Shown here piece by piece: positions 13,553 to 25,336 of a stretch of DNA of 64,000 nt. Under the pieces are notes generated by a model. It was not told the origin of the DNA. It did no database searches and saw nothing but the letters and a program-made list of their open reading frames with translations. How positions within the stretch are numbered: position 1 is the first letter of the stretch; each line of letters begins with the position of its first letter. Source of the DNA: Hofstenia miamia (lineage: Eukaryota > Xenacoelomorpha > Acoela); the NCBI GenBank assembly GCA_004352715.1, contig SCFE01000001.1, forward strand, positions 3,173,106 through 3,237,105, read 5' to 3'. Made by a program: the position numbers and the translations under genes.

Positions 13553-14690
13553 GAACCAGGTGTTCCACAAGGTTCTGGTCTGGGACCACTGTTGTTCAGT
13601 ATCTAAATAAATGATATTTCAGATCATATAAAGATAAATGTAAGTTACATGCAGCTGATATAATCTATACTACAAACATCAATGAACTTCAATCCATTAT
13701 ATTTCTCATACGTGATTTTTATATTAAAAATATGCTGTCTCTAAATGTTGAAAAAACAGTCTTTATGCAGATGAATAAATTAAGCAAAGAACGAACAAAG
13801 AAAAAGCTATATATTGATAACCAGAAAATAATAGAGCAAGAAGTAATAAAATATATGGAACTTTTAATAGACAATCAACTAAAATTCGAAGAACATGTAC
13901 ATTCACTTATTCAAAAAATGGCTGCTAACATCAAATTAATTAAAAAATATCGGATTTATTGCCAAGAAAATGCACGGCAATGTTACGTAAATCTCAGGTT
14001 GTATCAAAATATACATATTCTTATTACTTATTAACAAAAATATCGGACAGTTCTAAAAAGAAATTAAGGAAGATTTTCAAATGGATGGACAGATTTATCA
14101 ATAGTAATAACAATGCGATTAAAAGACGAATGACAAAAGATTATATATTCTTAAATACAGATGAAGTCATACAACAGAAGATAGTGGAAATATTTTATAA
14201 ATTTAAAGATAACATCTCCTTAAAATACAATATTCGATGTGATACCTATCAATGTAAAATATTTTGAAGTAAAATTATGAAAAACTAATTTTTTTATTAC
14301 TGCAGGAAAATTATGGAATTACTTGGATAAAGACAACTAGATGAGAAAAGAAATTTCTATAGTTTAAAAAGAAAGTGATTAACCAATTCAAAACTGTTTC
14401 AACAAGGAATTATCTTACCAATTGAAGAATTGCTTCGCTTATTACAAATACCAAATTATATCATCTTTTCTTATCAATCAAAAATTGCGACAATGAACTT
14501 ATTTAAAGAGAACAAATAAATTTTGAAATTAACATGACTTACTATGGTAGCGACAAATTATCATCCTTACTTCTGCAACAAAGAAAAAGAAATATTAAAC
14601 AGTTAGTACTTAATAGTGATCTTTTTGTACACTTTTTCTATTTATTGTAGAAAACACTAATTTTAATAAATAAATAAATAAAAAATAATC
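13553..14690 (+). pseudogene. Non-LTR retrotransposon (CR1/jockey-like LINE), 3' part of reverse transcriptase
   Basis: The sequence opens inside the reverse transcriptase with PGVPQGSGLGPLLFSI (13556 on), the conserved block just before the catalytic YADD region. It continues through a frameshifted equivalent of that region, then SLNVEKTVFMQMN (13738-13776), the usual N-x-x-KT motif after the active site. The thumb and C-terminal part follow across two overlapping frames to about 14265. The catalytic Asp pair is not intact. The element ends in an (AATA)n-type tail at 14665-14685, typical of this LINE clade. It is truncated at the 5' end with stops and frameshifts, so it is dead. The exact clade is inferred from motif style. 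Confidence 0.8.
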
Positions 14691-15783
14691 ATCATTCGAC
14701 TTTTCCTATGGGAATATGTTGAGGGCAAATTATTAATGCACTTTATTCAAGTGGCATAATGACTTAGCAACGCATCATGGCAACTATTAATAGAATTGAT
14801 GAAGATATGTTACTTCGTGGGGGATTGTTGCATTGATATAGGATGTGTATTTTATTATTTGTAGTAATTAAAAGATGAAAATAAACTTTGTTTTATATTG
14901 AACTTGTATATAATCATATTAGTTAGCAAAATGCGACAATCTAATCCGATTTTTTAATCTTAAATCATTCTCTGAAAGTTTTTGTAAGATGTATGAATTG
15001 GAAAATGTTAATAATAATTTCATTAATTTTGTATTTTAATTAAATTTGAAATAACTTTCCAGACATTTGTTACATTCCTATTGCTTGGCATATTTTGTCT
15101 CAGAAAATACTTTTCGTCAATTGATTATAAAGAGAGTATTAGATTGCGAAAATATTTCACTTAATAGCAACTTTCAGACTTGCTCTAATCTGACTGAATT
15201 TTTATGGCTTAATTGAATCTCTGCGACCTAAGTAAATCTTGAAACACTTTTTTAAGTTTTTAAAATAGTTAAATTTCTTGCAGACAATGTGGTGAGAAAT
15301 ATACAGGGCCTGGAATCTTAGTGAACATAGAGAGGTCTCTATTAACTTTTTACAGTTTGAAAGTATTAAGTTTACTTTAAAAATATGCTCTTCAGGGTAG
15401 GCCAGTTCCCTACAAATCCACTAATTTTAACTAAGGGACTTCCCATTTCACTATTCACTAGGACTTTATCTAAGAATAATACTCTTAGAATTAACATCTG
15501 CACTATTTAAGCTTAACATATTCCAATTGTGATCAAAGTTCAGTGGAATTATTATTCTGTGATTCCTGATCCATGACTATCTTTATATAGGTCATTGTTA
15601 AGTGCAGACCATTGACTACATGACAACTTCAATAGATTTCGTGAATTTTTCAATACAAAGACAATTCTGCTATACTGACTTGACCTATTATTAAAAGATG
15701 ATGTAAAATGGGCGTTTGTAACATTTTCAGTTTGGAAAATATAACGCTATTTTGAAATTATTTGCAAAAGTTCACGAATGCAG
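14691..15783. other. Non-coding stretch
   Basis: AT-rich sequence without open frames of note. Confidence 0.5.
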
Positions 15784-15866
15784 TGAAGGACTGGCTTAAG
15801 TCTTTGAACGAGTTATATCAAGAACTAAAAAATCTCTCTTCCGTTGGTGAAGCAGGAGAAACAATG
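15784..15866 (+). CDS. Candidate internal exon, product unknown
   Basis: An 83-nt segment lies between an acceptor-like GAATGCAG and a donor-like ATGGTAAAT. Only one of its three frames is open; it reads KDWLKSLNELYQELKNLSSV and ends GEAGETM. This looks like a helical, coiled-coil style protein segment. The donor follows a complete codon. After about 97 bases of AT-rich sequence with an acceptor-like TTTATCTTTAG, the same phase stays open for 29 more codons (begins YYRCWNQPRNYLRC) to a TGA near 16051. It could be the last two exons of a gene starting upstream. No family is recognised and no transcript support is available here. Confidence 0.3.
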
Positions 15867-16054
15867 GTAAATACTATTTTGATCGTTGTAATTATAATTA
15901 GTTTTTTTTAAGGTTATATTTTGTTCACTAAAATATTCACTAAACTCATCAATTTATCTTTAGTACTATCGATGTTGGAATCAGCCAAGAAATTACCTTA
16001 GATGCCGTTCCAAGTTGTTAGACATTCGGGATCTTAAGCAGATATTTATGTGAG

Positions 16055-18458
16055 CAGGGTTTGGGCTGTTCTTAAATTTTGTTTGGGCTGCGATGAGAAA
16101 AACTTCTTGACTTATTTGGATTTGGCTGAGTTGAGCTTTGGTCAAATTTTGAAAGATTTAATATGGTTAATTTATAGAATTTTATGGCAAATAGAGAAAT
16201 CTCCATTGAACAAGAGCTTAGAACAATAATAAAATTCGTTTTAATAATCAAAGTCAAAATTGGAATAAACGTGTATATCATGTATATCAATGTGTTCAAG
16301 ACTGTACTCTTATCTTGAGTTTTGTATTTTTATGATACATTTTGACCATAATTTATATTTTGTACTAATACAAATTTAACAAGGGAGGCTGGGCCGCCAA
16401 TCTAATTTAACAAGGTGGGCTGAGTACACTCCTGCATGTGTCTATTTTTATAGTGTTTCTGAGAATGTGATAATTGTGTATTTGAATATTTTCGGAAAGT
16501 ACTCGAACATTCAGTTGAACAACTATAATGATTAATTTTTGAAAAATATACGGATAAAAAATCGTTGAAGATATTTATGAAATCCTCATATGTTTGCATT
16601 CAAAATACCCTCAAAGAAAAACTGAAAAGAGAAATTACAAAATTCATACCTTCAAATTTTTTAATTTTTACAGATTTTTGGGTGAGACCATTCTATCAAT
16701 TTTTTTAAGTATTATTAAATATTTCATTATCATTTTAACTTAGACTTTGCAGTGAAATTTCATTCCAGTTACAATTCTGACGATGTATTAGAATTTTTTA
16801 GATTTTACAACATTACGATGTTCACGAATGACAAGTTAGGCAGCTGTTTCTTGTTTCTCCTTGAGAGAGTTTATTGTGATATTTAACTTCATGACTTCAT
16901 AATATGAATTTTGGTTCTTTATATTTTTAAATTGACTATAGATTTTGATTTGCGGTTAACCTTAAGCAGCCTGGTGTCCTTTTAAAATGACAAACTTATC
17001 TAAATTAGTTACAAGATACGTTTTTAGTCAATTTGTATTATGCAAAGGGTAATATCTGAAAAAAATATTTTTCTACACTTTCAGCCACAGATACCTCACT
17101 TCTTTGTTGTTGACTGATTTGTAAAAATTATTTGAAAACAATTTAACGTTTTGAATTTGACAATGGCTGTTCAAAGTATAATGCTTTCCTGTATTTAATA
17201 ATGTTGTACTAGATTAAAAAATTGTAATTCTCGCAAAGTGCTTAAAAAGTCTACCAGAAATATAGATACAAAGGTATTCATAGATATTCATAGATAAGCT
17301 GGATCTATCTGCACCTGAAGACTTGGGGTTGAACTGCCAACCAAGCTTCGCAGAGAATCACTTGTGACAACGAAGAAAAATTGCGAAAACATGAAGAAAG
17401 TTATGATTTAGAAATTTTGAAAGTTGCAGAACTTTAAATTGCCTTTGATTTGATGGCATTGATCAATTTGTCAAACATACAGACTGTAAGAAAAAGAGAC
17501 GAATTAGCTGGATATAGCTGTACTGTAGCATCCGCTACTAAGCTCTAACTCACGTTGACTAATTCCTTTTGAATGTAATTCTGTGTTAAGTGCGGGTAGG
17601 GATGTACTCTTACTAACTGCATTACTCCATTGATACTCTTAGTTAGCTTTGATTAACTGTATAGTAATCGAACACTATTTAGGTGTGGGCAGAATGTTGC
17701 ACTTCTCCTGTTCGCTGATCTTTCATGAGGCCTCCGGTCGACTCCGATCTCTGAAGCTCCCAACAAATAGTTGTCTTCCGTCATCGATAGATGGTTTCCA
17801 GATTTCAGCTCAACGACATAACTTATGTGTTCCCTATCCTAAATCAGTGCAACCCTCAAGGCTGGATGTAACTGACTTAAACTCAATTTGTAATGCGTAA
17901 TTTATACTTGCAACCGGGCAATGTCACTAGCTCCTTAATAAATATTCATTTAGCTATTACCGAAAAATACTGGCTTTAATTAGTTTAAATAATTAAATAG
18001 ACAATTACTTGCAGCTTCCTAACTTACATTTAACTAGTAATACATGCTCGGTCTCGTTATCGGTCTATTTATAGGTCACCTACGTAGTCTAATTAATACA
18101 AAATATAATAACCTACGATTGGTTATCCAACCATTTTTTCTGAGGTTTCATTATTGCATACATGTCGATGAAAGAATCGATAGGCAGCAAAACGGAGAAA
18201 AACTCTTAATCGTATCCCTAACATAAATGCAGTTTCATGGCTTGGATCAAGGACCCTCGAATCACTCCCGATGTGTGCTCTCGCCACTACTAATGCATCG
18301 ACCGTTTAGCTTGACATGATTTAATAATAAGCAAACCGAAATAAAAATAAAGATAAGATTTTCGAAGAATTTACTTCAACAGTTTCTTTAAATGATTTCA
18401 CTCTAAGTTCCAGATCCAAAAGTACCTGTCGAATTTGAATTTTAAATCGTCTGCCAAG
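16055..18458. other. Mostly non-coding; GC-richer patch at 17690-17890
   Basis: No gene is supported. The patch at 17690-17890 has an 83-codon plus-strand open frame (17649-17900) and more CpG than its surroundings, but neither strand gives a recognisable protein. A TAGGGATGTACTC word at 17597 resembles a hAT element end. Confidence 0.4.
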
Positions 18459-18530
18459 ATGGCTGGAAAAATAATGGAAGCGATATTGCCCCCTCCGTTT
18501 TTGCCAAATTGTTTCGACAAGTACTATTTA
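18459..18530 (+). CDS. Candidate first coding exon, product unknown
   Basis: The ATG sits in a strong initiation context (CTGCCAAGATGGCTGG). It opens 24 codons (MAGKIMEAILPPPFLPNC, then FDKYYL) that end at a donor-like TTAGTAAAT. The segment is richer in CpG and GC than its neighbours. The Pro-rich LPPPFLPNCFDKYYL is only faintly like the N-terminus of MPDU1-type membrane proteins. No matching second exon was found in the next 1.4 kb, so the identity is not claimed. Confidence 0.3.
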
Positions 18531-19894
18531 GTAAATATTGTTTCTTAGTTGCATTTTACAAAATTAATGATGATAAATTTAAATTGAATTTGATTTACAA
18601 TTAATATTAATTTAATCATAATTCGATGATAATCTTCCTTGACTAACTAATCTCTTATTTGTTCTTCTTTAGCAGCGTTAATTCTTGGATTTATGCAACA
18701 GTACAACACAGTGATTTACTCAATGGTTTAAGCATAAAGTAGTATGTTGTATTTATTTATTTTATGATTTCATCACGGCTAGAAATGTATTTAGGTAGTA
18801 AATTGTCCGGTTTCATTAATATTGAAATTTACAACATGTTTTGACAATTTGCATGGTATTTGCAGTCTGCTTGTTAGCAGTATATTAAGTTCACCAGAAG
18901 TATATAAGTCAGGCATTATGTTCTTTGGCACCTGGAAAACTATAAATTGTAATATTAATTACACACTTTAAAATTTATAATAAATGTTGTGCTGCCAATC
19001 TAATGTGGACTATAATCTACATCCCATAAATATGGCAAACTGTTATTTAAGTCATTTTTAACTGCAGTCATGCTTGACAGGTTCTTCATGATAGAGATTA
19101 GCAAAAAAATGCTTTATTAAATCAAAACAAAAATCTCAGGTCATAATATATATTTTAATGAGCTGGATGCTTCAATATTTGTAATAAAATTTAGTCATCA
19201 GTTAAATTCGATACAAATGTCTCCCCGATTGCTTAATGGGACATTTTTAATTAGTAACAAACATTTGTCATGTTATGACGTAAAATATATTAATTTAACA
19301 AAGTGGAATTAATCCTTTAATTAATTTTAAAATGTCATTCATTTTTCTGAAAAGTATAATAATTTTGTCAGTGTAATTGCATATTTAAATATATAGATTT
19401 TAAATAGTATTCTAATATTTATTAAGAGTTCAATCTAACAGAAATTAGTGTGACTAGATCAGTTATGTTCTATGGTGCCTACTCATACTATAGAGAATTT
19501 AACATATTCCTTAACCAGAAACTCACTGATCATTAACATGATCGATAATTTCTTGAGAAAATGTTTATGTAATTACACAGATTAGTAAACATGTTATTTA
19601 ACAGCATGGCTCCATTTATGCAACTATTGGGATAATTCTTTTGACTAGTTCCATTTTCTAATCAAACAATAAAAACCTGCATTTTAGTACCTGTCGACAT
19701 TAATTTAAAATAAAATATTCATCAGCTGCTGCACGATCTTATGTGTTTTCTGAATTTAGAATGAAATTAGTGCACATGAAATTTACTGCAAACTTTTCAC
19801 CTAACCCTAAACCCAATCCTATTTAAATATTATACATAAAAATTATTGCAAATCTAAATATTCTTCGTGGATATGATAGGTTATTGACAATTTG
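18531..19894. other. Non-coding stretch
   Basis: AT-rich sequence. An acceptor-like TTCTTCTTTAG at 18662-18672 is followed by a short open frame, but no coherent exon could be joined to the candidate at 18459. Confidence 0.4.
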
Positions 19895-20461
19895 AATTCA
19901 ATACTTTATTATTAAGAACAAAAAATTTATCTAAAGCTCGGCAAAACTTCTTTAATCAATTAATTTCTACTCGAGAAAAATGGCCATACGTCCATAAATT
20001 TATTGGAAAATTTAAAGGTCTTTCATCTGAAATAATGAATTAAACATCAATAATATGGCCGTAACAGACAAAACTCAAATACTAAATCATTTAAATTCAA
20101 TATTCAAAGAACTTGGAAATTTCGATTTTCCACCTTATAAGAAAAAACAAAATTCTGATAATCTCAAACAATCAAAACAATTTTCCTTTAGACTTGCTAC
20201 AATCAATGAATTAAAAAACATTGTTAAGAAACTTGATACCAACAAATCAACCGCTTCTTATAACCTCCCATTTTTTATTATTAAACGTTTTTTCCCTATT
20301 TTTGGCGAACAATAGTTACCCGCATTTAATCAATGTATTATTGATGGTGAATTTCCAGACTTACTAAAAAAATCAGATATAACTCCTATATTTAAAAAAG
20401 GTGACAACCTAAACGCAAAAAATTATAGACCCATTTGTATTACACATCCTTTTAGCAAACT
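19895..20461 (+). pseudogene. LINE reverse transcriptase, N-terminal part
   Basis: A plus-strand frame reads through KARQNFFNQLISTREKWPYV, a stop, then AVTDKTQILNHLNSIFKEL. It continues with FSFRLATINELKNIVKKLDT, KSTASYNLPFFIIKRF, and after a TAG, FPDLLKKSDITPIFKKGDN and AKNYRPICITHPFSKLL. This is the standard order at the start of non-LTR reverse transcriptases: FNSYF-like region, LK-x-K-S-x-G block, FPDLLK-x-x-x-x-PIFKKGD, and NYRPI...FSK. The catalytic half is missing. Sequence stops at a single N (20462) and resumes as TTATTATTATTA, which looks like a LINE 3' tail, so the body of the element is probably lost in the assembly or deleted. Confidence 0.8.
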
Positions 20462-20473
20462 NTTATTATTATT
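20462..20473. other. Single N followed by (TTA)n tail
   Basis: One unresolved base directly joins the interior of a LINE reverse transcriptase to a TTA microsatellite like a LINE tail. Confidence 0.8.
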
Positions 20474-20670
20474 ACAATAAATGAAACTTCATTACTGAAT
20501 ACAACAATAGCTAAATTAATGAAAACTTTTATGCAATTTACTCTATATATATAAAAGTTGAGAATGGTATAATTTTAGACAATCTTATCTTCTAAAAGGG
20601 TTAGTAGCAATAATTCAGACAAACTCACAATGTGTTTTGCGTATAGTATGCAACATGCATTCGAAGTTAA

Positions 20671-20860
20671 TGTAGCATCGCTGGTAGTTGTTACTATTTA
20701 TTGGCCAGACCTCGCGCTTTTCTTGTTAGTGACTGGTAGTTGTATTATTTGTACATATTGTAAATATTGTATATATAAAGCCAAAAGCATTTTGTAAATA
20801 GAAATAGTTTAAACTGTATTCTCTTTGTGTTCACTAGAATCACACCCCAGTGATTCTACA
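20671..20860 (+). mobile_element. Solo LTR of an LTR retrotransposon
   Basis: The 190-bp segment begins TGTAG and ends CTACA, a 5-bp terminal inverted repeat. It is flanked on both sides by the 4-bp duplication TTAA (20667-20670 and 20861-20864). It holds a TATA box (TATATATAAAGCC near 20770) about 90 bp before the end, as expected for an LTR promoter. The last bases, CCCAGTGATTCTACA, resemble the end of the candidate LTR of the gypsy copy at 47460-47534 (CCCACGATTCTACA). No primer-binding site follows, so this is a solo LTR left by recombination. Orientation is taken from the TATA position. Confidence 0.75.
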
Positions 20861-20887
20861 TTAAACTTGCAATCGCAAAGAACTCAC

Positions 20888-21058
20888 CAATGATAGACAC
20901 GTAATATTTGCAGCCAACGAGTAAAATAGTTTCTGACAGGGTGGGAAGTGTATCAAAGCGAAGCGACTCGTTCTGCAGATCGGATAGGAAATTAGACGGG
21001 TGAGACCTGCCCTCGGTCGGGTCGCACCACATTAATAAAGGAAAAGACGCTTTTCTCA
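20888..21058 (-). CDS. Candidate minus-strand exon, product unknown
   Basis: A minus-strand open frame reads VRKASFPLLMWCDPTEGRSH, then PSNFLSDLQNESLRFDTLP and ETILLVGCKYYVSIIG. It ends at a good donor (ATTGGTGAGTTC, read on the minus strand). It is CpG- and GC-richer than its surroundings. No family is recognised, and downstream on this strand it runs into the solo LTR at 20671-20860, so any continuing exon would lie beyond that. It could also be a fragment of a retroelement gag. Confidence 0.25.
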
Positions 21059-21559
21059 CCCTGGTTTCTTACTCAGTATTAATGATGGCTTCAATTTTCA
21101 CTCCTTTTACATTTTCCTATTTAATTTTGTGAATATTATACATAAAATCAGGAAATTAATCTAGAATACCATTGTCATGATTGAAGTCTACCCCCCCCCA
21201 CTTTATATTCCTAATCCAGCCTAAAGAAGTCCAGCCTACGTACCTGGGATAGACTGCACATCGATTGAAGTTTGAAATTTAACATATTTTATACAATAGT
21301 AACATATTTAGTCGCAGCACCACTTCGGTTAACAGATACTTCTTCGACTTTTAAAATTTATCGGTTTTTCACCTCGAGAATTATTTTCTATTGGCCGCAC
21401 CGGCCAAACAAAATGTTTAGATCAATTTTCCCAATTCACTATATTGAAATTTATGGCATTTTAAATATCATGCAGTAAATGGCTATGTAGTTGTTTTTCC
21501 CATATACTCTTGTATTCTTAAATTGATGTGTCAAACATACTGTTGAAAAACAATTTGAA

Positions 21560-21750
21560 TTTTACATTCAGTCGATACAGGAATGAACTTCAACAATACT
21601 TGTCACTGCATGATCCAGCTAACAAGCTATAAGCTAATCCTTCCGGTCAACCTCGGCCTGAAAAAATCGTCCGGATATCAACTCTGAGTGAGCAAGCATT
21701 AAAACTTCAAAAATGTCTGCTATCTAATGCCCGATCATTATATTACTGTT
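21560..21750 (+). pseudogene. Possible LINE ORF2 N-terminal fragment
   Basis: A plus-strand frame reads NPSGQPRPEKIVRISTLSEQ and then ALKLQKCLLSNARSLYY. The CLLSNARSL block is like the start of LINE endonuclease domains, where LxxNARSLxNK is common. Only a short stretch is recognisable. Confidence 0.3.
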
Positions 21751-22078
21751 GAAGTATAATTATTGCATATTTATTATATTTTAAAATTATTTCCCACTGC
21801 GTTATAGCAATTAGCAATATTTATTTGAAAGGAAATTTTTTCTAACAGTTGGTAATCCAATTTGAGGAAGTAGTGAAATGTCTGTTGCACTTTGAAATTT
21901 ATTTCTTGCCAATATTAAAAAGAAATTATACGTAGCTATATTTCCACAGAATTATGATGTCCAAAATATTTTTACACATTGTAGGAATGATATCTAAATT
22001 CAACCGATTTAACTAATTGACTCAGCAAATTTTCAATGCAAATTTGTATTAATACGTTTAATCATTAATGATATGCAT

Positions 22079-22109
<31 letters not shown>

Positions 22110-22534
22110 CAAATTTTAATATTCAAAGCAAAAAACTCCAATTACATAAATATATAGCAATAACTATAGCAACCAAACAATCAATACGGTCAAAATATAG
22201 GCAAAATGGTCGTGTTTTCGGAATAATGTCATCATTCGTCGTTCTTAGAAATTATACTTAAATTGAAGGTTTTTATTTCAATAATGCAATGTAATTGTTT
22301 TTTATTTGAATGCTCGTCTAGGCTTTAGTCATTAGCCTCAAGGAAATGTAGAATTCACAAAATATTACATCATGCAGGCATAAAATGACATCTACAATTT
22401 TGATTTTAAGTAAGACAATTGTGCTCCTTAAGATTACCTAAAATTACAAGCTTGCGATCAAGTCATGTTGGAGATCATAAACTACAAAAGAATTCATTTG
22501 TTCTTCGAATTACCAAATCCAATAATGCACGACC
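21751..22534. other. Non-coding stretch with a TA tract
   Basis: AT-rich sequence; nothing recognised apart from the microsatellite at 22079-22106. Confidence 0.5.
22079..22106. repeat. (TA)n microsatellite
   Basis: Perfect TA tract. Confidence 0.9.
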
Positions 22535-22648
22535 GCAACATGCTCTGTTGAGAGAGGTTTCTCACTCTTGAAGAAGCTTCTTTGTAATTATAGAAATTTT
22601 CCATTTGAAAATTTGCCAAATATTTTGTTTTCATTTTCATCAGTTTAA
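22535..22648 (+). pseudogene. hAT-like transposase, C-terminal fragment
   Basis: The plus-strand frame ATCSVERGFSLLKKLLCNYR continues NFPFENLPNILFSF to a TAA at 22646-22648. It matches the C-terminal dimerisation part of hAT transposases, where a VERSFS-x-x-KKLL-x-x-x-R-x-x-x-x-x-EN pattern is usual. The upstream catalytic part is not seen. About 35 bp downstream, TTAACCGG words repeat (22683-22740), as in subterminal regions of hAT elements. Confidence 0.6.
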
Positions 22649-22682
22649 GGATTGACGTTAGTGCGGTGCGTCCCAATATACT

Positions 22683-22740
22683 TTAACCGTAATAAACGGA
22701 CCTGTTTGTTTCTTAACCGGATTTTAACCGGTTTTAACCC
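22683..22740. repeat. Repeated TTAACCGG words, possible hAT subterminal region
   Basis: Four TTTAACC/TTAACCGG units in 58 bp. TTAACCGGATTTTAACC recurs at 23410-23426. Their position just after the hAT fragment suggests an element terminus. Confidence 0.4.
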
Positions 22741-22847
22741 GATCCTTTAAAATTAGTGCTTGCTTAGTTAGGTAGATCTATGCATCTATATTCACATTCA
22801 AATTAAGTCAAAATCCAATTGTTCTATTCTTATGTGTTAACATCAAG

Positions 22848-22893
<46 letters not shown>

Positions 22894-24026
22894 GGCTTGT
22901 TCGTTATCGTATTTGTCATATTCCTAGTCCGTTAATAGGCTATGTTGCTGTAAGCACCTTGAACTTTTAAGTTTATTATGCAGCATTCTCATACTGGGGT
23001 GTATGCGAAGTTTGTAATTTGATCGATCTACAGTGCTCCTGGGTCGTGGTAACGAATAGAATGTGAAAATACAATGGTAAAGATTATCAAATCGATAGCA
23101 TGTATTCTAAGGGGATAAAATAAGAAACTTAGAACTTTATGAACTAATTGAAATCTAGTCCATATAGTAAAAAAAGCCGAGTTTAAACTTTTTGGAATTA
23201 ATGCATCTTTTCACCAAAATTTTGATGTTTTTTAATAAAATGTGCGCGTTGTTGCAATTTTATAATTTGAAAGGCAAAAATGTAGATTAAGACTAGAAGT
23301 GCAATGTACAACTATAGGAATCTTTGCACTCTTTCCAACAATTTCTACTGTTTAATGATACTGCAATCATTGTAATAAATATATTTTAAAATTCAAATAT
23401 ACTAATTAATTAACCGGATTTTAACCTGATTAATCGGCTCCTGCAGATTAACAGGACTGGCTCAACTGGTCGTATCCCCCTCTAATTGGTAGGCGAGTTG
23501 ATTTTAACATTTCTGCTTTAATCATATTATAAAAGTTCTGGCATCCATTTACATTATTGAAATCCGAAGAATCCAATACTATGTTCCAAATACATAGCGC
23601 TATTTACACATCTCTAAAACAACTTTAAAATCTCTTATCTTCGGATTGCACAGGGAAACTCTACACATTTCCTAGAAATCGAATTGATCCAAAGAATAGC
23701 CTAATTTGAGAAAGCATTTTAAGAAAGTAGAAAATGGTGCTATATAAGAGGCTAAAGAGTGGGACTTCAGTAACTTCGAGATGTTTCAAACCGGAATTCT
23801 AACATTAAGCCCTACCCGACTCCAAATTCACAATTCTCAAAATATGAATTGTCACTGAATTGCTTAATGAAAATAATACTGATAATGGGAATAAAATTAC
23901 TATGAGATCAAATGATTTACAAATACAATTTTAGACTAATATACAGGGTAATGATCCAATTTCAATTTACATTAATTCATATACCAAGCATTCTCATGAA
24001 ATGAATCATTAATCTTCATTTCACCA
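22741..24026. other. Non-coding stretch
   Basis: Contains an AT tract (22851-22893) and a second TTAACCGG block near 23410. No gene was found. Confidence 0.45.
22851..22893. repeat. (AT)n microsatellite
   Basis: AT tract with one interruption. Confidence 0.9.
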
Positions 24027-24400
24027 GAAACTAGGAGAGGTTAGGCCTGACTTCATTTTTCAACAAGATTGAGCTCCTGACCATTGGTTAGAAATTTTTT
24101 AAATGAAAAAAGTGCCTCAACGATGGATTAGTCGAAAAGGTGACAACGATCTTGCTCTTTGTGCTTGGTCTCTGAGATCACCAGACCTCACATTGTGTAA
24201 CTTTTTCTGACGGGGTTACTTGAAGCATCGCATTTATGTTCCAACATTACCTATGAGCATCCATGATTATAAACAATAAATAACAGCAGACATTGATTAG
24301 TGGAACATGATATCCTAATAAACATCTGGGAATAATTCTCTTATTGTATTGATGTTGCTTGTGCTGCAGGTGTTTGTCAAATGGAACACCCTTAAAACAG
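24027..24400 (+). pseudogene. Mariner-like (IS630/Tc1/mariner) transposase relic, C-terminal half
   Basis: A plus-strand frame with a few stops reads RPDFIFQQD (stop) APDHW, then VPQRWISRKGDNDLALCAW, and SLRSPDLTLCNFF (stop) RGYLKHRIY. This matches the end of the DDE domain: the second catalytic Asp in FQQDGAPxHW, the linker ending in WPPRSPDLT, and the final DFFLWGYLK block, whose Asp here is replaced by Asn (CNFF). The same frame goes on to about 24400 (VFVKWNTL). The N-terminal half is absent. Confidence 0.8.
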
Positions 24401-25106
24401 TAAATAAAACTTAATTGTGAGTGGAATAAATTGTTATTTAACTATGTTTTCGATTGTTTTTCTTTATTAATTTATTATTGAATGGAATCAGGTCATTCTT
24501 TTTTAATTGCCCTGCACATTAATCAATGCGATTGGAAACAAACTCCTAGAAAAATGACTCATTGTTAATGCTAGAGTACTTATAGTTTTACATAAATTTA
24601 TCAATTGTTCCTTTATTTAAATCAAGGCAATTTGCAAAGAACAATGAAAGTACGGAAAAAAATTTGGCCAATTAATTACACTGCACAACACTTTTCTTCT
24701 CTATAAAATTTAGATGGCGTGCGTGATGAATATGAATAGGCAATAATTTCAAAATATTAATAAAACTGTTAATGTATAATTTTTCATATCTCGATCACTT
24801 GGTGCTAATGGTTCTACATACTAAGTTCCCCTCGTTATTGTAGGTAATAATCAGAGATGTAGCTAAAAAAGCCAAGGCTGTCCTTACCATGCAATTTCAG
24901 CTTACCCTTGTGCACCTTCAAAGAGTTTAATCAATTTTTTATGTTTCGAATTTTATGAAAGCCATTAATTTCCATTAGTTGATCGCAGCATAAATCTCTG
25001 ATTATAACAAAACTTCTCTATTAGGGAAAATTAATGAAAAAATTTACAAAAACATCTGAGTCAAGCCTCCATCTTTATTTAATGTTCATTTGGATACAAA
25101 TCGCAA
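24401..25106. other. Non-coding stretch
   Basis: AT-rich sequence; nothing recognised. Confidence 0.5.
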
Positions 25107-25119
25107 TATATATATATAT
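25107..25119. repeat. (TA)n at left gap edge
   Basis: TA tract running into the gap. Confidence 0.9.
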
Positions 25120-25301
25120 NNNNNNNNNNNNNNNNNNNNNNNNNNNNNNNNNNNNNNNNNNNNNNNNNNNNNNNNNNNNNNNNNNNNNNNNNNNNNNNNN
25201 NNNNNNNNNNNNNNNNNNNNNNNNNNNNNNNNNNNNNNNNNNNNNNNNNNNNNNNNNNNNNNNNNNNNNNNNNNNNNNNNNNNNNNNNNNNNNNNNNNNN
25301 N
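25120..25301. other. Assembly gap (182 N)
   Basis: N run with TA repeats on both sides, so the gap is probably an unresolved TA tract. Confidence 0.99.

Positions 25302-25332
<31 letters not shown>
25302..25332. repeat. (TA)n at right gap edge
   Basis: TA tract leaving the gap. Confidence 0.9.

Positions 25333-25336
<4 letters not shown>

Noticed and set aside
18459-18530. Identification as MPDU1
   Set aside because: Only a short LPPPFLPNCFDKYYL stretch is faintly similar and no second exon with the conserved PQ-loop residues was found.
22494-22676. Minus-strand 60-codon frame
   Set aside because: The plus strand encodes a recognisable hAT C-terminal motif (VERGFSLLKKLL), so the minus frame is a shadow.
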